From assembly GCA_965205165.1 (NCBI GenBank), contig OZ242037.1:1736001-1800000 (forward strand): a stretch of 64,000 bases of DNA, given 5' to 3'. This document shows positions 9,654-18,197 of the stretch, one piece after another (position 1 is the first letter of the stretch; each line of letters starts with the position of its first letter). The translations under genes and the position numbers were made by a program. Source of the stretch: CBDESM01 sp965205165. Its GTDB lineage: Bacteria; Chloroflexota; Dehalococcoidia; Bin125. The notes below the pieces were generated by a model. That model did not search any database. It was not told the DNA's origin and saw nothing but the letters and a program-made list of their open reading frames with translations.

Positions 9654-10019
9654 GTGGAGATGATCCGCTATGGGCGCACGCTTGTCTTTCACGATCGGCC
9701 TTTGGTGATCGAGGCGGTGGATGGGGATGGGCGGCGCTATCTGTGCGATTCTTTGGCGACGCGGGAGGAGGGGGAGTGGTTCGTCGTGGTGCCGGTGACG
9801 GATGGGGAGGTTGGGGAGCTCAATCGGGGGGAGGCTTGCATGCGGGTGATGCTGGAGCGGGTTGGCTGCGGGGAGTGGTATCTGTCGGTGCCGCATTGGG
9901 ATTTCAGGGAGCCGTTCGGGATCGAGCGGCAGGCGGGGGCGATTGGGGAGAGCGGGAAGTTGCCGGGGGAGGGGTACATGCTGACGGGGGCTTGGGATGA
10001 GGAGGAGTTGGAGGGTTAG
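9654..10019 (+). CDS. Unknown protein, second copy of a duplicated pair
   Basis: A 121-residue paralogue of the protein at 8914-9282. The first 15 residues and the segment around residues 37-45 differ, while the rest is nearly identical, including the whole C-terminal half (WYLSVPHWDFREPFGIER). GTG 9654 is taken as start and ATG 9660 is possible; neither has a strong ribosome site. Unlike copy 1, it has no small upstream partner. Confidence 0.8.
   Translation: MEMIRYGRTLVFHDRPLVIEAVDGDGRRYLCDSLATREEGEWFVVVPVTDGEVGELNRGEACMRVMLERVGCGEWYLSVPHWDFREPFGIERQAGAIGESGKLPGEGYMLTGAWDEEELEG
9700..10006 (+). repeat. Direct repeat, copy 2 (740-bp period)
   Basis: Second copy of the repeat at 8960-9266. 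The four differences in the last 216 bases are one replacement change (Met to Leu) and three silent changes, so protein sequence is being conserved. Confidence 0.9.
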
Positions 10020-10178
10020 AGGTGCGGGGAGGCGTTGGGCGAGGATCCGGGCGCGAGGATCCGGCGCGAGGGGGTGGATGCGGGAGGCTGGTTTTTTTGG
10101 GGCTGCACGGAGGGGGCGGGGTTCGGCTAGCCTTGCGGGGCTGTCGGGGTTGGTTGGGCAGCGCGGGAGGGCGGATTG

Positions 10179-11594
10179 ATGGATGCGCCTCCGGTCCAGT
10201 TCACGCAGACGTCGGACGGGGTGTCGATCGCGTACCAGCAGCGGGGGACGGGGCCGCCGTTGGTGGTGGCGTCGGGGCTGATTCCGCCGTTGGAGGAGGA
10301 TTGGCGGGAGGATGGCTGGGCTGGGCGGTTGTCGCGGAGTTTCCGGGTGGTGCGGTACGACCCGCGGGGGTGCGGGTTGTCGCAGTTCGAGGTGGGTTCG
10401 GAGGGGGTGGAGGCGGAGGCGGAGGATGTGGCGGCGGTGGCGCGGGCGACGGGCGAGCGGCGGGTGTCCTTGATGGGGTATTCGCTGGGGGTGCCGGCGG
10501 CGGCGGCTTGCGCGGTGGCGGAGCCGGAGTTGGTGGATCGGCTGGTGCTGCACGCGCCGATCATGGGGCGGGCGGCGGCGGCGAGTTCGCCGATTGATCG
10601 GGAGGCGGAGAATCCGGCGGAGATTGCGGGGGACGTGATCGAGGGGTTGATGAAGCTGGGGTTCGCGTACAACGACGAGCCTGCGCGGCGGGCGATGATG
10701 ACGATGGTGATTCCGGAGGCGGGGTTGGAGGAGTTGGCGCTGCTCGGGGAGGGGCTGCGGGCGTATGCGTCGGCGGAGCGGATTTTGCAGGTGGTGCCGC
10801 AGTTGCGTTCGCGGGCGACGGAGGCGCTGTTGTCGCGGTTGGAGGTGGAGACGCTGGTGTCGGTGCCGAACGAGGAGTCGGGGCGGGCGATCGGTCGGCG
10901 GTGGACGCAGGCGATCGAGCGGGCGCAGATGGTGGTGGTTCGGGGGCGTTCGGGGATCATTTTGCCGGGGAGCCGGACGGTGGAGGATTTCGCGTCGGCG
11001 GTGGAGCGGTTCGCGGGCGGGCAGGAGTACGAGGGTCGGGAGGATCATTCGGCGCGGACGCGGACGGTGCTGTTCACGGATTTGAAGGATTCGACGGATT
11101 TGACGGATCGGCTGGGAAATTTCGAGGCTCGGCGGATCATGCGGGAGGTGGAGCGCTTGACGCGGCAGGCGATTCAGGTGCATGGGGGGACGGAGGTGAA
11201 GGGTTTGGGTGACGGGATGATGGCGTGGTTCCCGCTGGCTTCGGGAGCGCTGGAGGCGGCGGTGCGGCTGCAGTACGCGGTGAGCGGGATGGATGCGCCG
11301 GCGGAGGTTCAGTTGTCGGTGGGGGTGGATGCGGGGGAGCCGATCGAGGAGGGCGGGGATTTGTTCGGCGCGGCGGTGAATCGGGCGGCGCGGATCGTGG
11401 CGCATGCGGGTGAGAGCGAGATATTGGCGTCGAGCATCGTTCGGGGGCTGGTGCAGGGGCACCGGTTCCAGTTCCGTGACCGGGGGTTGGCGCAGTTGCG
11501 GGGGATTGCGGAGTCGACGCACTTGTTCGAGTTGGATTGGCGTGCGGCGCCGGATCCGGCGGGAGCGGCGGCGGTTCCGGGGAGCGCGAAGTGA
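10179..11594 (+). CDS. Alpha/beta-hydrolase fused to a class III adenylate/guanylate cyclase
   Basis: A 471-residue two-domain protein. Residues 8-270 are an alpha/beta-hydrolase with nucleophile elbow GYSLG (Ser102). From about residue 290 comes a class III cyclase domain: metal-binding aspartate in VLFTDLKDST, then GGTEVKGLGDGMMAWF and the C-terminal DLFGAAVNRAARIV. Such fusions are known, for example mycobacterial Rv1900c. They are thought to make a cyclic nucleotide, with the hydrolase as an input or lipase domain. The start is ATG 10179, immediately after an alternative TTG. No transmembrane segment is seen. Confidence 0.93.
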   Translation: MDAPPVQFTQTSDGVSIAYQQRGTGPPLVVASGLIPPLEEDWREDGWAGRLSRSFRVVRYDPRGCGLSQFEVGSEGVEAEAEDVAAVARATGERRVSLMGYSLGVPAAAACAVAEPELVDRLVLHAPIMGRAAAASSPIDREAENPAEIAGDVIEGLMKLGFAYNDEPARRAMMTMVIPEAGLEELALLGEGLRAYASAERILQVVPQLRSRATEALLSRLEVETLVSVPNEESGRAIGRRWTQAIERAQMVVVRGRSGIILPGSRTVEDFASAVERFAGGQEYEGREDHSARTRTVLFTDLKDSTDLTDRLGNFEARRIMREVERLTRQAIQVHGGTEVKGLGDGMMAWFPLASGALEAAVRLQYAVSGMDAPAEVQLSVGVDAGEPIEEGGDLFGAAVNRAARIVAHAGESEILASSIVRGLVQGHRFQFRDRGLAQLRGIAESTHLFELDWRAAPDPAGAAAVPGSAK

Positions 11595-11625
11595 TCCGCT
11601 TGCGGGTCGATGGAAGGAGTTCGAG

Positions 11626-12612
11626 ATGAGCGAGATGACGAAGCGGGAGCGTGTTCGGGCGGCGATCGCGGGGGAGGCGGTGGATCGTGCGCCGGCGTCG
11701 CTGTGGGGGCATGATTTCCTGCGGGAGTGGAGCAATGAGGAGCTGGTGGGGGCGGCGGCGGAGCAGTACGAGGCGTACGGGTGGGATTTCATCAAGCTGA
11801 ATCCGCGGTGGACGATGTTTCCGGAGGCTTGGGGGGCGGTGTACGAGCCGCCTTCGGAGCAGGTGAATCCGACGCTGGTGCGGGCGGCGCTGGGTGATGC
11901 TTCGGAGTTGGGGGGGGTGGAGGCGGTGCATGCGGAGCGGGGGCTGTTCGGGGAGCATTTGGAGGCGGTGCGGATGCTGATCGAGCGGACGGGGGGCGAG
12001 GTGGACGTGGTGCAGACGGTGTTTTCGCCGATGTCGGTGCTGGGGTTGATGACGGGGCGCCCGCCGCTGCTGAAGGCGTGGGCGGCGGAGGATCCGGCGG
12101 CGGTGCACGGGGCGATCGGGCGGATTACGGAGACGATCATCGGGTACGGGCTGGCGACGCTGGAGGAGGGGGCGGCGGGGATTTTCTACGCGCCGCTGCA
12201 GTGGGCGTCGCGCGACATTTCGACGGTGGAGTTCTACCGGGAGTTCGGGCGGCCGTACGATTTGCAGGTGCTGGATGCGGTGCGGGGTGCGGAGTTCAAC
12301 ATTCTGCACGTGTGCCACACGCACAACATGCTGGACGAGTTGATCGATTATCCGGTGGCGGCGATCAACTGGGATGATCGGGGGCGGGGGAACGCGGGCT
12401 TGGCGGAGGTTCGGGAGCGGACGTCGACGGCGGTGATGGGGGGCGTCGGGCGGCAGGATTTGGCGGAGCTGGGGGCGGAGGCGATTTACGGGCAGGCGGC
12501 GGAGGCGGCGGGTCTTGGGACCGGGGTGCTGGTGACGGCGGGGTGTTCGATTCCGCCGCAGACGCCGGGGGAGAATCGGGCGGCGGTGGCGTCGGGGGTG
12601 CGGGGGAATTGA
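11626..12612 (+). CDS. Uroporphyrinogen-decarboxylase-family protein, probably not HemE
   Basis: A 328-residue TIM-barrel protein of the URO-D/MtaA/CmuA family, starting at ATG 11626 behind GGAAGG. It begins with the family opening MTKRERVRAAIAGEAVDR and ends with GCSIPPQTPGEN, the family's ligand-binding loop. The HemE arginine signature (RPVWxMRQAGR) is absent and replaced by RAPASLWGHDFLREWS, so heme synthesis is unlikely. A methyltransferase or corrinoid-linked role is possible. The C-terminus is a little short. Confidence 0.88.
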   Translation: MSEMTKRERVRAAIAGEAVDRAPASLWGHDFLREWSNEELVGAAAEQYEAYGWDFIKLNPRWTMFPEAWGAVYEPPSEQVNPTLVRAALGDASELGGVEAVHAERGLFGEHLEAVRMLIERTGGEVDVVQTVFSPMSVLGLMTGRPPLLKAWAAEDPAAVHGAIGRITETIIGYGLATLEEGAAGIFYAPLQWASRDISTVEFYREFGRPYDLQVLDAVRGAEFNILHVCHTHNMLDELIDYPVAAINWDDRGRGNAGLAEVRERTSTAVMGGVGRQDLAELGAEAIYGQAAEAAGLGTGVLVTAGCSIPPQTPGENRAAVASGVRGN

Positions 12613-12641
12613 GGACGGGGCGGCGGGACAGGCATCCGCAG

Positions 12642-13313
12642 CTAGAAGAGGAGTTCCGGGGTTGCAAGAAAATCGATCGCTATCACCTCGTCAGCAGCGT
12701 TGAGGAGTCCTCTGCTTGCCCTAGATGGAACGGCTGCCACGACGACCTTCCGCTCATATGCCTTCGCATTCCGGACCGCACGTACCAGATCGCCGTCACC
12801 ACTGACCAAGATCGCTACGTCGTACACGCGCCGCCAGGCAGCCTCTGCCAGCGTGAGCGCGAGATCAACATCGACCCCTTTCTCCTCGTTTCCCGCAAAC
12901 TCAGTTCCGCACAGAGGGCAGGAAGCGGTCTTCTCCCTGCAGAGAGGATTAGGGCAGATCGCCGGCTTGCGGATCGGACGTTGCTTGAATCGATGGACAT
13001 CGAAATTCCTCTTGACGCGCAGCTGTTTGTTCACGAAATCATCTTCTTTCCTCCCCCCGCGAGTGCGTGGATTGTATGAGAAGAACACGTGCGGTGGGGC
13101 GTATGTCAGCTCGGACAGGCCCAATTTGACGCACGTCTCCTCGACAAGCCATTCAGGGAAGCGGTCCCAGTCCAAGCCCAATCGGCCTCGGCGCTCTGCC
13201 GCTCTTCTCGCGGGGTTGACGATGTTCCAATAGTCGATGAACAGGTGAGCGCTTTGGCGTTCTTGGCGGCCTGTTATCTGGCTCGTCAGCCTGTCTGTTG
13301 GGCGGGATGCCAC
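12642..13313 (-). CDS. NYN-domain (PIN-like) nuclease candidate with internal zinc ribbon
   Basis: A 223-residue protein starting at GTG 13313. NYN/LabA hallmarks are visible: HLFIDYWNIV (first acidic residue), KGVDVDLALTLAEAA (second) and AILVSGDGDLVRAV (third), the acidic set of a metal-dependent RNase fold. An inserted zinc ribbon, CPNPLC-x(5)-CPLCG, lies in the middle. Base composition differs from the neighbours: the + strand here is not G-rich and codon choice is mixed, which suggests recent acquisition. NYN proteins are often RNases, some in defence or toxin roles; the target is unknown. Confidence 0.85.
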   Translation of the reverse strand: MASRPTDRLTSQITGRQERQSAHLFIDYWNIVNPARRAAERRGRLGLDWDRFPEWLVEETCVKLGLSELTYAPPHVFFSYNPRTRGGRKEDDFVNKQLRVKRNFDVHRFKQRPIRKPAICPNPLCREKTASCPLCGTEFAGNEEKGVDVDLALTLAEAAWRRVYDVAILVSGDGDLVRAVRNAKAYERKVVVAAVPSRASRGLLNAADEVIAIDFLATPELLF

Positions 13314-13334
13314 GGGAGCAGGCTCCTAGAAAGG

Positions 13335-13364
13335 GCGAAGGGGCCGTCGCGACGGCCCCTTCGC
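13335..13364. terminator. Perfect 30-bp palindrome, possible terminator
   Basis: The two 15-base arms GCGAAGGGGCCGTCG and CGACGGCCCCTTCGC are exactly complementary with no loop. It lies between the 3' end of the membrane protein at 13518 (- strand) and the 5' end of the NYN gene, so it most likely ends the upstream - strand transcript. There is no clear T-run. The rest of 13365-13517 holds only an 11-base tandem repeat (GTGCCGCACG at 13395 and 13406) and no gene I can support. Confidence 0.45.
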
Positions 13365-13517
13365 AGCTATGACGGGCCGCGGTTAAGCACTTGCGTGCCG
13401 CACGAGTGCCGCACGCCGCCGCAGCCAGCAGCTAAGACGACGCCACCGTACCGGTGCCACGCTCAGTCTGTCAAGTGCCTCGTCGTCGCCTGCAGCGCAG
13501 GAGGGGCGAACTGAGGG

Positions 13518-14357
13518 TTAGGCGTCGTCGGGGGTGCGGCTTAGGCGGTGGGAGAGGGGGGTGGACAGGAGGGCGGAGGTTAGGGCGAGGGCTAGGACTA
13601 CCAGGGTCCAGGGCCAGTAGATGTTGTAGGCGCCCAGGGGGTCGGCGTAGATGCGGGCGTAGTGGGCGATGGTTTCGAACCAGGTGGTGAGGAAGATGAG
13701 GAGGATGGTTGCGATGTTGAGGGGGCGGGCGATGGGGCCGGCGAAGCCCCGGCCGGCGATGGCGAGGGCGATGATGGCGGAGGCGGCTTGGAGGGCGATC
13801 CAGATGGAGCCTGCGCCGGCGCGGGGCGGGTTGACGGGGCCTTCGGCGGTGATGGCGTGGATGATGAACATGAGGGTGACGTAGATGGCGAGCCAGAGGA
13901 CGAGGGGGTTGCGGAGCGCGGGTCCGACGAGTCGGGCGGCGAAGAGGGCGCCGGCGTGCATGAGGACCCAGGGCCAGTTGAGGTCGTGCTGGGCGATTTG
14001 GCCGCCGAGGCCGAAGCCCATGCCGAATTGGATGATGATGGTGGCGATGATGGAGACGAGGAGGGTGATGTTGAGGGGGTCTTCGAGTCCGCCGGAGAGG
14101 GGGCGCATGACGAGTGCGCGGGCGATGAGCATGAGGCTGACGGTCATGGCGACCCAGACGCCGGTGTCGACGAATTGTCCGTCGACGGTGATGCCGGTGG
14201 TTGGGCCGGCGTCGGCGAGGTTCATGGCGATGTTGAGTGCGGCGAGGAGGAGGGCGGCGATGATGGCGAAGCGGGCGCCGGGGTCGTTCCAGACGGAGCG
14301 GAGGGCGGCGGAGGGGTCGTCGGCGAGGCGGGCGAGGGCGTTGGTGACGGGGGTCAT
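13518..14357 (-). CDS. Multi-pass membrane protein, paralogue of the upstream gene
   Basis: A 279-residue protein with seven or eight hydrophobic segments, for example FAIIAALLLAALNIAM and ALTSALLSTPLS near the end. It shares layout and motifs with 14394-15245: an N-terminal SVWND, the (I/V)YWPW motif, an IAxRGF(A/G)G loop and PxSxRL near the end. This shows tandem duplication followed by strong divergence. No enzymatic motif is seen. Confidence 0.85.
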   Translation of the reverse strand: MTPVTNALARLADDPSAALRSVWNDPGARFAIIAALLLAALNIAMNLADAGPTTGITVDGQFVDTGVWVAMTVSLMLIARALVMRPLSGGLEDPLNITLLVSIIATIIIQFGMGFGLGGQIAQHDLNWPWVLMHAGALFAARLVGPALRNPLVLWLAIYVTLMFIIHAITAEGPVNPPRAGAGSIWIALQAASAIIALAIAGRGFAGPIARPLNIATILLIFLTTWFETIAHYARIYADPLGAYNIYWPWTLVVLALALTSALLSTPLSHRLSRTPDDA

Positions 14358-14393
14358 CGCGGGCGTCTTTCGGGGCGGGGCGGGCAGTCGTGG

Positions 14394-15245
14394 TCAGTCG
14401 CGTTCGGGTGCGCCGAGGCGGCGGGAGATGGGGGGTGCGGCGAGGACGGAGAGGGCGGCGACGCCGATGAGGAGCAGGAGCCACTGGTAGCAGATGGGGG
14501 GGTCTCCGAGGTCGGGTGCGAAGCCGCCGTATTCGGCGGCGACTTCGATCCAGAAGAGGGCGGTGAGGGCGAGCATGACGGCGATGTGGAGGGGGCGGGC
14601 GACGTGTCCGCCGAAGCCGCGGGCGGCGATGGCGAGGGCGGCGATCATGGAGAGGGCGTGGAGGCCGATGAAGAAGCGGGTGACTTCGATGGAGTCGACG
14701 CCGGTGACGGCGCAGACGATGGTTTCGACGACGATGGAGAGGAAGGCGTAGGCGAGCAGCCAGACGACGAGGGGTCGGGTGGCGACTGGGGCGAGCAGGC
14801 GCATGAGGAGGACGGAGCCGCCGTGGATGAGGATCCAGGGCCAGTAGATGTAGCGGCCGCCGAGGTCTTGGAGGACGGCGGGTTCGAAGGAGAGGGCGAG
14901 TTCGTAGGTGATGATGGCGGCGAGGCCGAGGAAGACGGTCATGTTGGAGACGTCGGCGAGGCGCGGTTCGAGGGGGCGGAGTGCGAGGAGGCGGGCGATG
15001 AGGAGGAGGGAGCAGGTCATGACGGTCCAGACGCCGCCGCCGACGGTCCAGGCGGGTTGGCCGTCGGCGAAGACGGTGGCGGTGGTCGCGCTGCCGGCGC
15101 CGGCCCAGTACATGCAGGCGTTGAGGCCGAAGATGAGGGCGGCGTAGATGATCCAGGTGCGCCACGCCGTGTCGTTCCAAGCGGAGCGGGCGGCGGCGAG
15201 CGGGTCTTGGGCGGCAGCGAGGATGGGTTGGAGGGCGGCGGGCAT
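14394..15245 (-). CDS. Multi-pass membrane protein, paralogue of the downstream gene
   Basis: A 283-residue protein with about eight hydrophobic segments. The ATG at 15245 is preceded by AAGGAA at good distance, and GTG 15260 is the alternative. It shares SAWND, YIYWPWILIH, IAARGFGG and PPISRRL with the gene at 13518-14357, 36 bases away. The two are probably cotranscribed and may form a heteromer. The function is unknown. Confidence 0.85.
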   Translation of the reverse strand: MPAALQPILAAAQDPLAAARSAWNDTAWRTWIIYAALIFGLNACMYWAGAGSATTATVFADGQPAWTVGGGVWTVMTCSLLLIARLLALRPLEPRLADVSNMTVFLGLAAIITYELALSFEPAVLQDLGGRYIYWPWILIHGGSVLLMRLLAPVATRPLVVWLLAYAFLSIVVETIVCAVTGVDSIEVTRFFIGLHALSMIAALAIAARGFGGHVARPLHIAVMLALTALFWIEVAAEYGGFAPDLGDPPICYQWLLLLIGVAALSVLAAPPISRRLGAPERD

Positions 15246-15377
15246 TGCGCGTTCCTTCACCGGCGCGTGACCGGGGCGTGACAGGGGCGATCGCCGGCAC
15301 GGGCACCGGCGCAGGGCCGGGGCGAGGCGGCTAGGATTTGCACTGTAGACAGGATCGGCAGGGGAACGGGGATCGTC

Positions 15378-16277
15378 ATGCGTAATTTCGAGGGGAAGAC
15401 GGCGGTGGTGACGGGCGCGGCATCGGGGATGGGTTTGGCGTTCGCGGAGCGGTTCGCGGCGGAGGGGATGAACGTGGTGCTGGCGGACATCGAGGAGGAG
15501 GCGCTGTCGGCGCAGGTGCGGCGGTTGGAGCAGGAGGAGCGGAGGGTGATGGGGGCGGTGGTGAACACGATGTCGCGGGAGAGCGTGGATGCGCTGCGTG
15601 ATCGGGCGATCGAGGCGTACGGGAAGGTGCACCTGCTGTTCAACAATGCGGGGGTGGCGAGCCGGACGGATGGGGGCTTGGGGCGGGGGGAGCGGAGTTT
15701 GGCGGTGTGGGAGATGCCGGACGAGACGTGGGAGTGGGTGATGGGGGTGAATTTCCAGGGTGTGCTGTACGGGATTCAGTCGTTCGTGCCGCACATGATC
15801 GAGCACGGGGAGGAGGGGCACATCGTGAACACGGCGTCGTTGGCGGCGCTGATTCCGGGTGCGTCGGCGTACAGCGTGAGCAAGCACGGGGTGCTGACGC
15901 TGACGGAGGGGCTGTATTTCCATTTGCGCGATCGTGGGACGCGGATCGGGGCGTCGGTGCTGTGTCCGGGGTTCGTGAACACGCAGATCGGGGTGGCGGG
16001 GCGGAATCGTCCGGAGGAGTTGGGCGGGGCGGAGGAGGAGGCGACGGAGGAGCAGCGGGCGGCGATGGCGGTGATGCTTGGGGGCGGGATGGATCCGGCG
16101 GAGGTGGCGGAGCAGGTGTACGAGGCGGTGGTGGAGGGGCGGGCGTACATATTGCCGCATCCGGGCTGGGACGAAGTGGTGCGGGGGCGGGTGGAGGCGG
16201 TGCTTGGGCGGGTCGCGCCGTACGAGGTGGATTTCGAGGCGCTGCTGGCGAAGCGGGCGCGGGGGGAGCTGATCTAG
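15378..16277 (+). CDS. Short-chain dehydrogenase/reductase
   Basis: A 299-residue classical SDR. The nucleotide-binding TGAASGMG lies at residues 12-19, with NNAG (LLFNNAGVAS) and the catalytic Ser-Tyr-Lys set in SLAALIPGASAYSVSKHG (Tyr165, Lys169). The acidic residue in VVLADIEE at the end of strand 2 favours NAD(H). The substrate cannot be read from sequence. Its stop overlaps the end of the convergent ferredoxin gene by 4 bases. Confidence 0.93.
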   Translation: MRNFEGKTAVVTGAASGMGLAFAERFAAEGMNVVLADIEEEALSAQVRRLEQEERRVMGAVVNTMSRESVDALRDRAIEAYGKVHLLFNNAGVASRTDGGLGRGERSLAVWEMPDETWEWVMGVNFQGVLYGIQSFVPHMIEHGEEGHIVNTASLAALIPGASAYSVSKHGVLTLTEGLYFHLRDRGTRIGASVLCPGFVNTQIGVAGRNRPEELGGAEEEATEEQRAAMAVMLGGGMDPAEVAEQVYEAVVEGRAYILPHPGWDEVVRGRVEAVLGRVAPYEVDFEALLAKRARGELI

Positions 16278-16828
16278 GCGTCGGGGGCGTCTGCGCCGCT
16301 GGCGAGTTGGGCGGCGAATTCCTTGCGGCCGGCGCGTTCCTTGTCGGTTTTTTCGAGGATGGTTTCGGGGATCCAGAAGGGGACTTGGGCGTCGGCGCGG
16401 CTGGGGGCGAGGAGGTCGTCGAGGTCCATGATGAGTTCGCGGCGGTCGTATTTGGTCTGCTCGTGGCCTTCCCAGAGGGGGAGCATGGCGATGGCGTCGA
16501 AGGGGCAGACTTCGACGCAGATGTTGCAGCGCATGCAGCGGCCGAAGTCGATGTAGAACTGGTCGATGACGGACTTGTGGTTGGAGCGACCGGCGGCGTG
16601 GGCGGGGTTTTTGGTGAGCTTGGTGGTCATGCAGTCGACGGGGCAGGCGGCGGCGCACTTGCCGCAGCCGGTGCAGTTGGGTTCTTCGAGCTGGTGGTTC
16701 CAGATGAGGTAGGGGAAGGTGCGCGCGCGCTTGGGGAGCTGCTTTTTTTCGAAGGGGTAGTGGACGGTGACGGGGCCGCGGGCCATGACTTGGGCGCCGC
16801 GGGAGAAGACTTTGAGGACGCCGCGCAT
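16274..16828 (-). CDS. Two-cluster 4Fe-4S ferredoxin, NuoI-like
   Basis: A 184-residue iron-sulphur protein with two full CxxCxxCxxxCP motifs: CTGCGKCAAACP and CMRCNICVEVCP. The layout (PFEKKQLPKRAR before the first motif, then the sequence between the motifs) resembles the NuoI subunit of complex I. No other complex I gene is beside it. It may serve a complex encoded elsewhere, or act as an electron carrier. Confidence 0.88.
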   Translation of the reverse strand: MRGVLKVFSRGAQVMARGPVTVHYPFEKKQLPKRARTFPYLIWNHQLEEPNCTGCGKCAAACPVDCMTTKLTKNPAHAAGRSNHKSVIDQFYIDFGRCMRCNICVEVCPFDAIAMLPLWEGHEQTKYDRRELIMDLDDLLAPSRADAQVPFWIPETILEKTDKERAGRKEFAAQLASGADAPDA

Positions 16829-16961
16829 TTGGGTGCTCCGTTTCCGTTGAACAGGGTAGCAGCAGGTCGGGGGATGGTCGCGGGTTCGGGATTGGCTACC
16901 CTAGCGGGGAGAGAGAGACGGGCGCGCCTTGGGGGGCGCGGCAAGCGAGGGAGGGTCGGAG

Positions 16962-18170
16962 ATGGCGGCACCTTTGGACGGGGTCAAGGTGGTGGATTTC
17001 ACGCGGTACCAGAACGGGCCGCATGCGACGGCGATGCTGGCGGACATGGGGGCGGAGGTGCTGAAGGTGGAGATGCCGGGGAACGGGGATCCGGGGCGGC
17101 AGCTGGGGGTGGGGGCGGACGGGTTCTGCTCGTACTTCGAGGCGCTGAACCGGGGGAAGCGGTCGATGACGCTGGATTTGCGGGCGGAGGGGGCGCTGGA
17201 GATCGTGCGGAAGCTGGTGGCTGAGGCGGATGTGCTGGCGGAGAATTTCCGGCCGGGGTACTTGGACAGCATCGGGCTGGGGTACGAGGATTTGAGGGGG
17301 GCGAATCCGCGGCTGATCTACGCGACGAACAGCGGGTTCGGACCGGAGGGGGAGTGGGCGAGGCGGGGGTCGTTCGACGTGGTGGCGCAGGGGATGAGCG
17401 GGGCGATGGTGGCGCTGGGCGGGGGGCCGGGGGAGCGGCCGATCACTGCGCCTTGGGGGTTGGCGGATCAGACGGGGAGCATCATGTTCGCGTACGGGAT
17501 CGTGACGGCGCTGCTGGCGCGGGAGCGGTACGGGGTTGGGCAGAAGATCGACGTGTCGCAGCTGGGGGCGATGCTGACGCTGCAGGCGCTGTCGATTCAG
17601 GCGTACCTGCATTCGAAGACGCAGCCGGTGCTGAAGCCGGGGAAGTCGTTCAGCGCGACGTTTTCGTGGTACCAGTGCGGGGATGGGGAGTGGCTGACGG
17701 TGGGGGTGCTGGATCCGAAGTTCTGGCCGGTGCTGTGCGGGGTGCTGGAGCGGGAGGATTTGGTGGAGGATTCGCGGAGCGCGGATCCGTTCCAGCGGCG
17801 GGACAACGAGGAGTGGCTTCGGGGGGAGTTGGCGGAGGCGTTTTCGGCGCGATCGCGGGACGAGTGGATCGAGCGGCTGGCGGCGGGGAAGGTGCCGTGC
17901 GGTCCGGTGTACGACTACGCGCAGGTGGCGGAGGACGAGCATTTCTGGCTGAACGGGTACTTGCAGGAAGCGCCGCACCAGCATTTCGAGGCGCATCACG
18001 TGGTGGGGATTCCGGTGTCGTTCTCGGAGACGGGGACGCGGGTGGAGTCGGCTGCGCCGGAGCTGGGGCAGAACACGGAGGAGGTGCTGCTGGGGCTGGG
18101 GTACGACTGGGGGGACATTGAGCGGCTGCACGATGCGGGGGTGACGGCGGTCAAGCGCAACGGGGCGTAG
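16962..18170 (+). CDS. CaiB/BaiF family (class III) CoA-transferase
   Basis: A 402-residue enzyme starting at ATG 16962 behind GAGGGAGGGTCGGAG; the frame opens earlier but without a ribosome site. It carries family hallmarks: GVKVVDFTRYQNGPHATAML, the ADMGAEVLKVE segment, RGKRSMTLDL, ENFRPG and the DQTGS-x(7)-G region. These enzymes move CoA between an acyl-CoA and a carboxylic acid through an aspartyl-CoA intermediate. The acid used here is not deducible. The upstream sequence TGGCTACCCTAGCG could include a -10 box. Confidence 0.92.
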   Translation: MAAPLDGVKVVDFTRYQNGPHATAMLADMGAEVLKVEMPGNGDPGRQLGVGADGFCSYFEALNRGKRSMTLDLRAEGALEIVRKLVAEADVLAENFRPGYLDSIGLGYEDLRGANPRLIYATNSGFGPEGEWARRGSFDVVAQGMSGAMVALGGGPGERPITAPWGLADQTGSIMFAYGIVTALLARERYGVGQKIDVSQLGAMLTLQALSIQAYLHSKTQPVLKPGKSFSATFSWYQCGDGEWLTVGVLDPKFWPVLCGVLEREDLVEDSRSADPFQRRDNEEWLRGELAEAFSARSRDEWIERLAAGKVPCGPVYDYAQVAEDEHFWLNGYLQEAPHQHFEAHHVVGIPVSFSETGTRVESAAPELGQNTEEVLLGLGYDWGDIERLHDAGVTAVKRNGA

Positions 18171-18197
18171 GGGGCGCGGCCGCACGGCCGGGCGTGG

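Noticed and set aside
8997..12140. A 1047-codon - strand frame opposite the small cassette, cyclase and URO-D genes
   Set aside because: Arg/Pro/His-rich translation with no domain; it covers several well supported + strand genes.
11626..12612. Calling the URO-D family gene hemE
   Set aside because: The conserved HemE arginine motif at the N-terminus is missing and no other heme genes are near.
13365..13517. A possible phage-integrase remnant or attachment site
   Set aside because: The tandem 11-base repeat and a short - strand frame do not match any recombinase motif, and no tRNA lies here.
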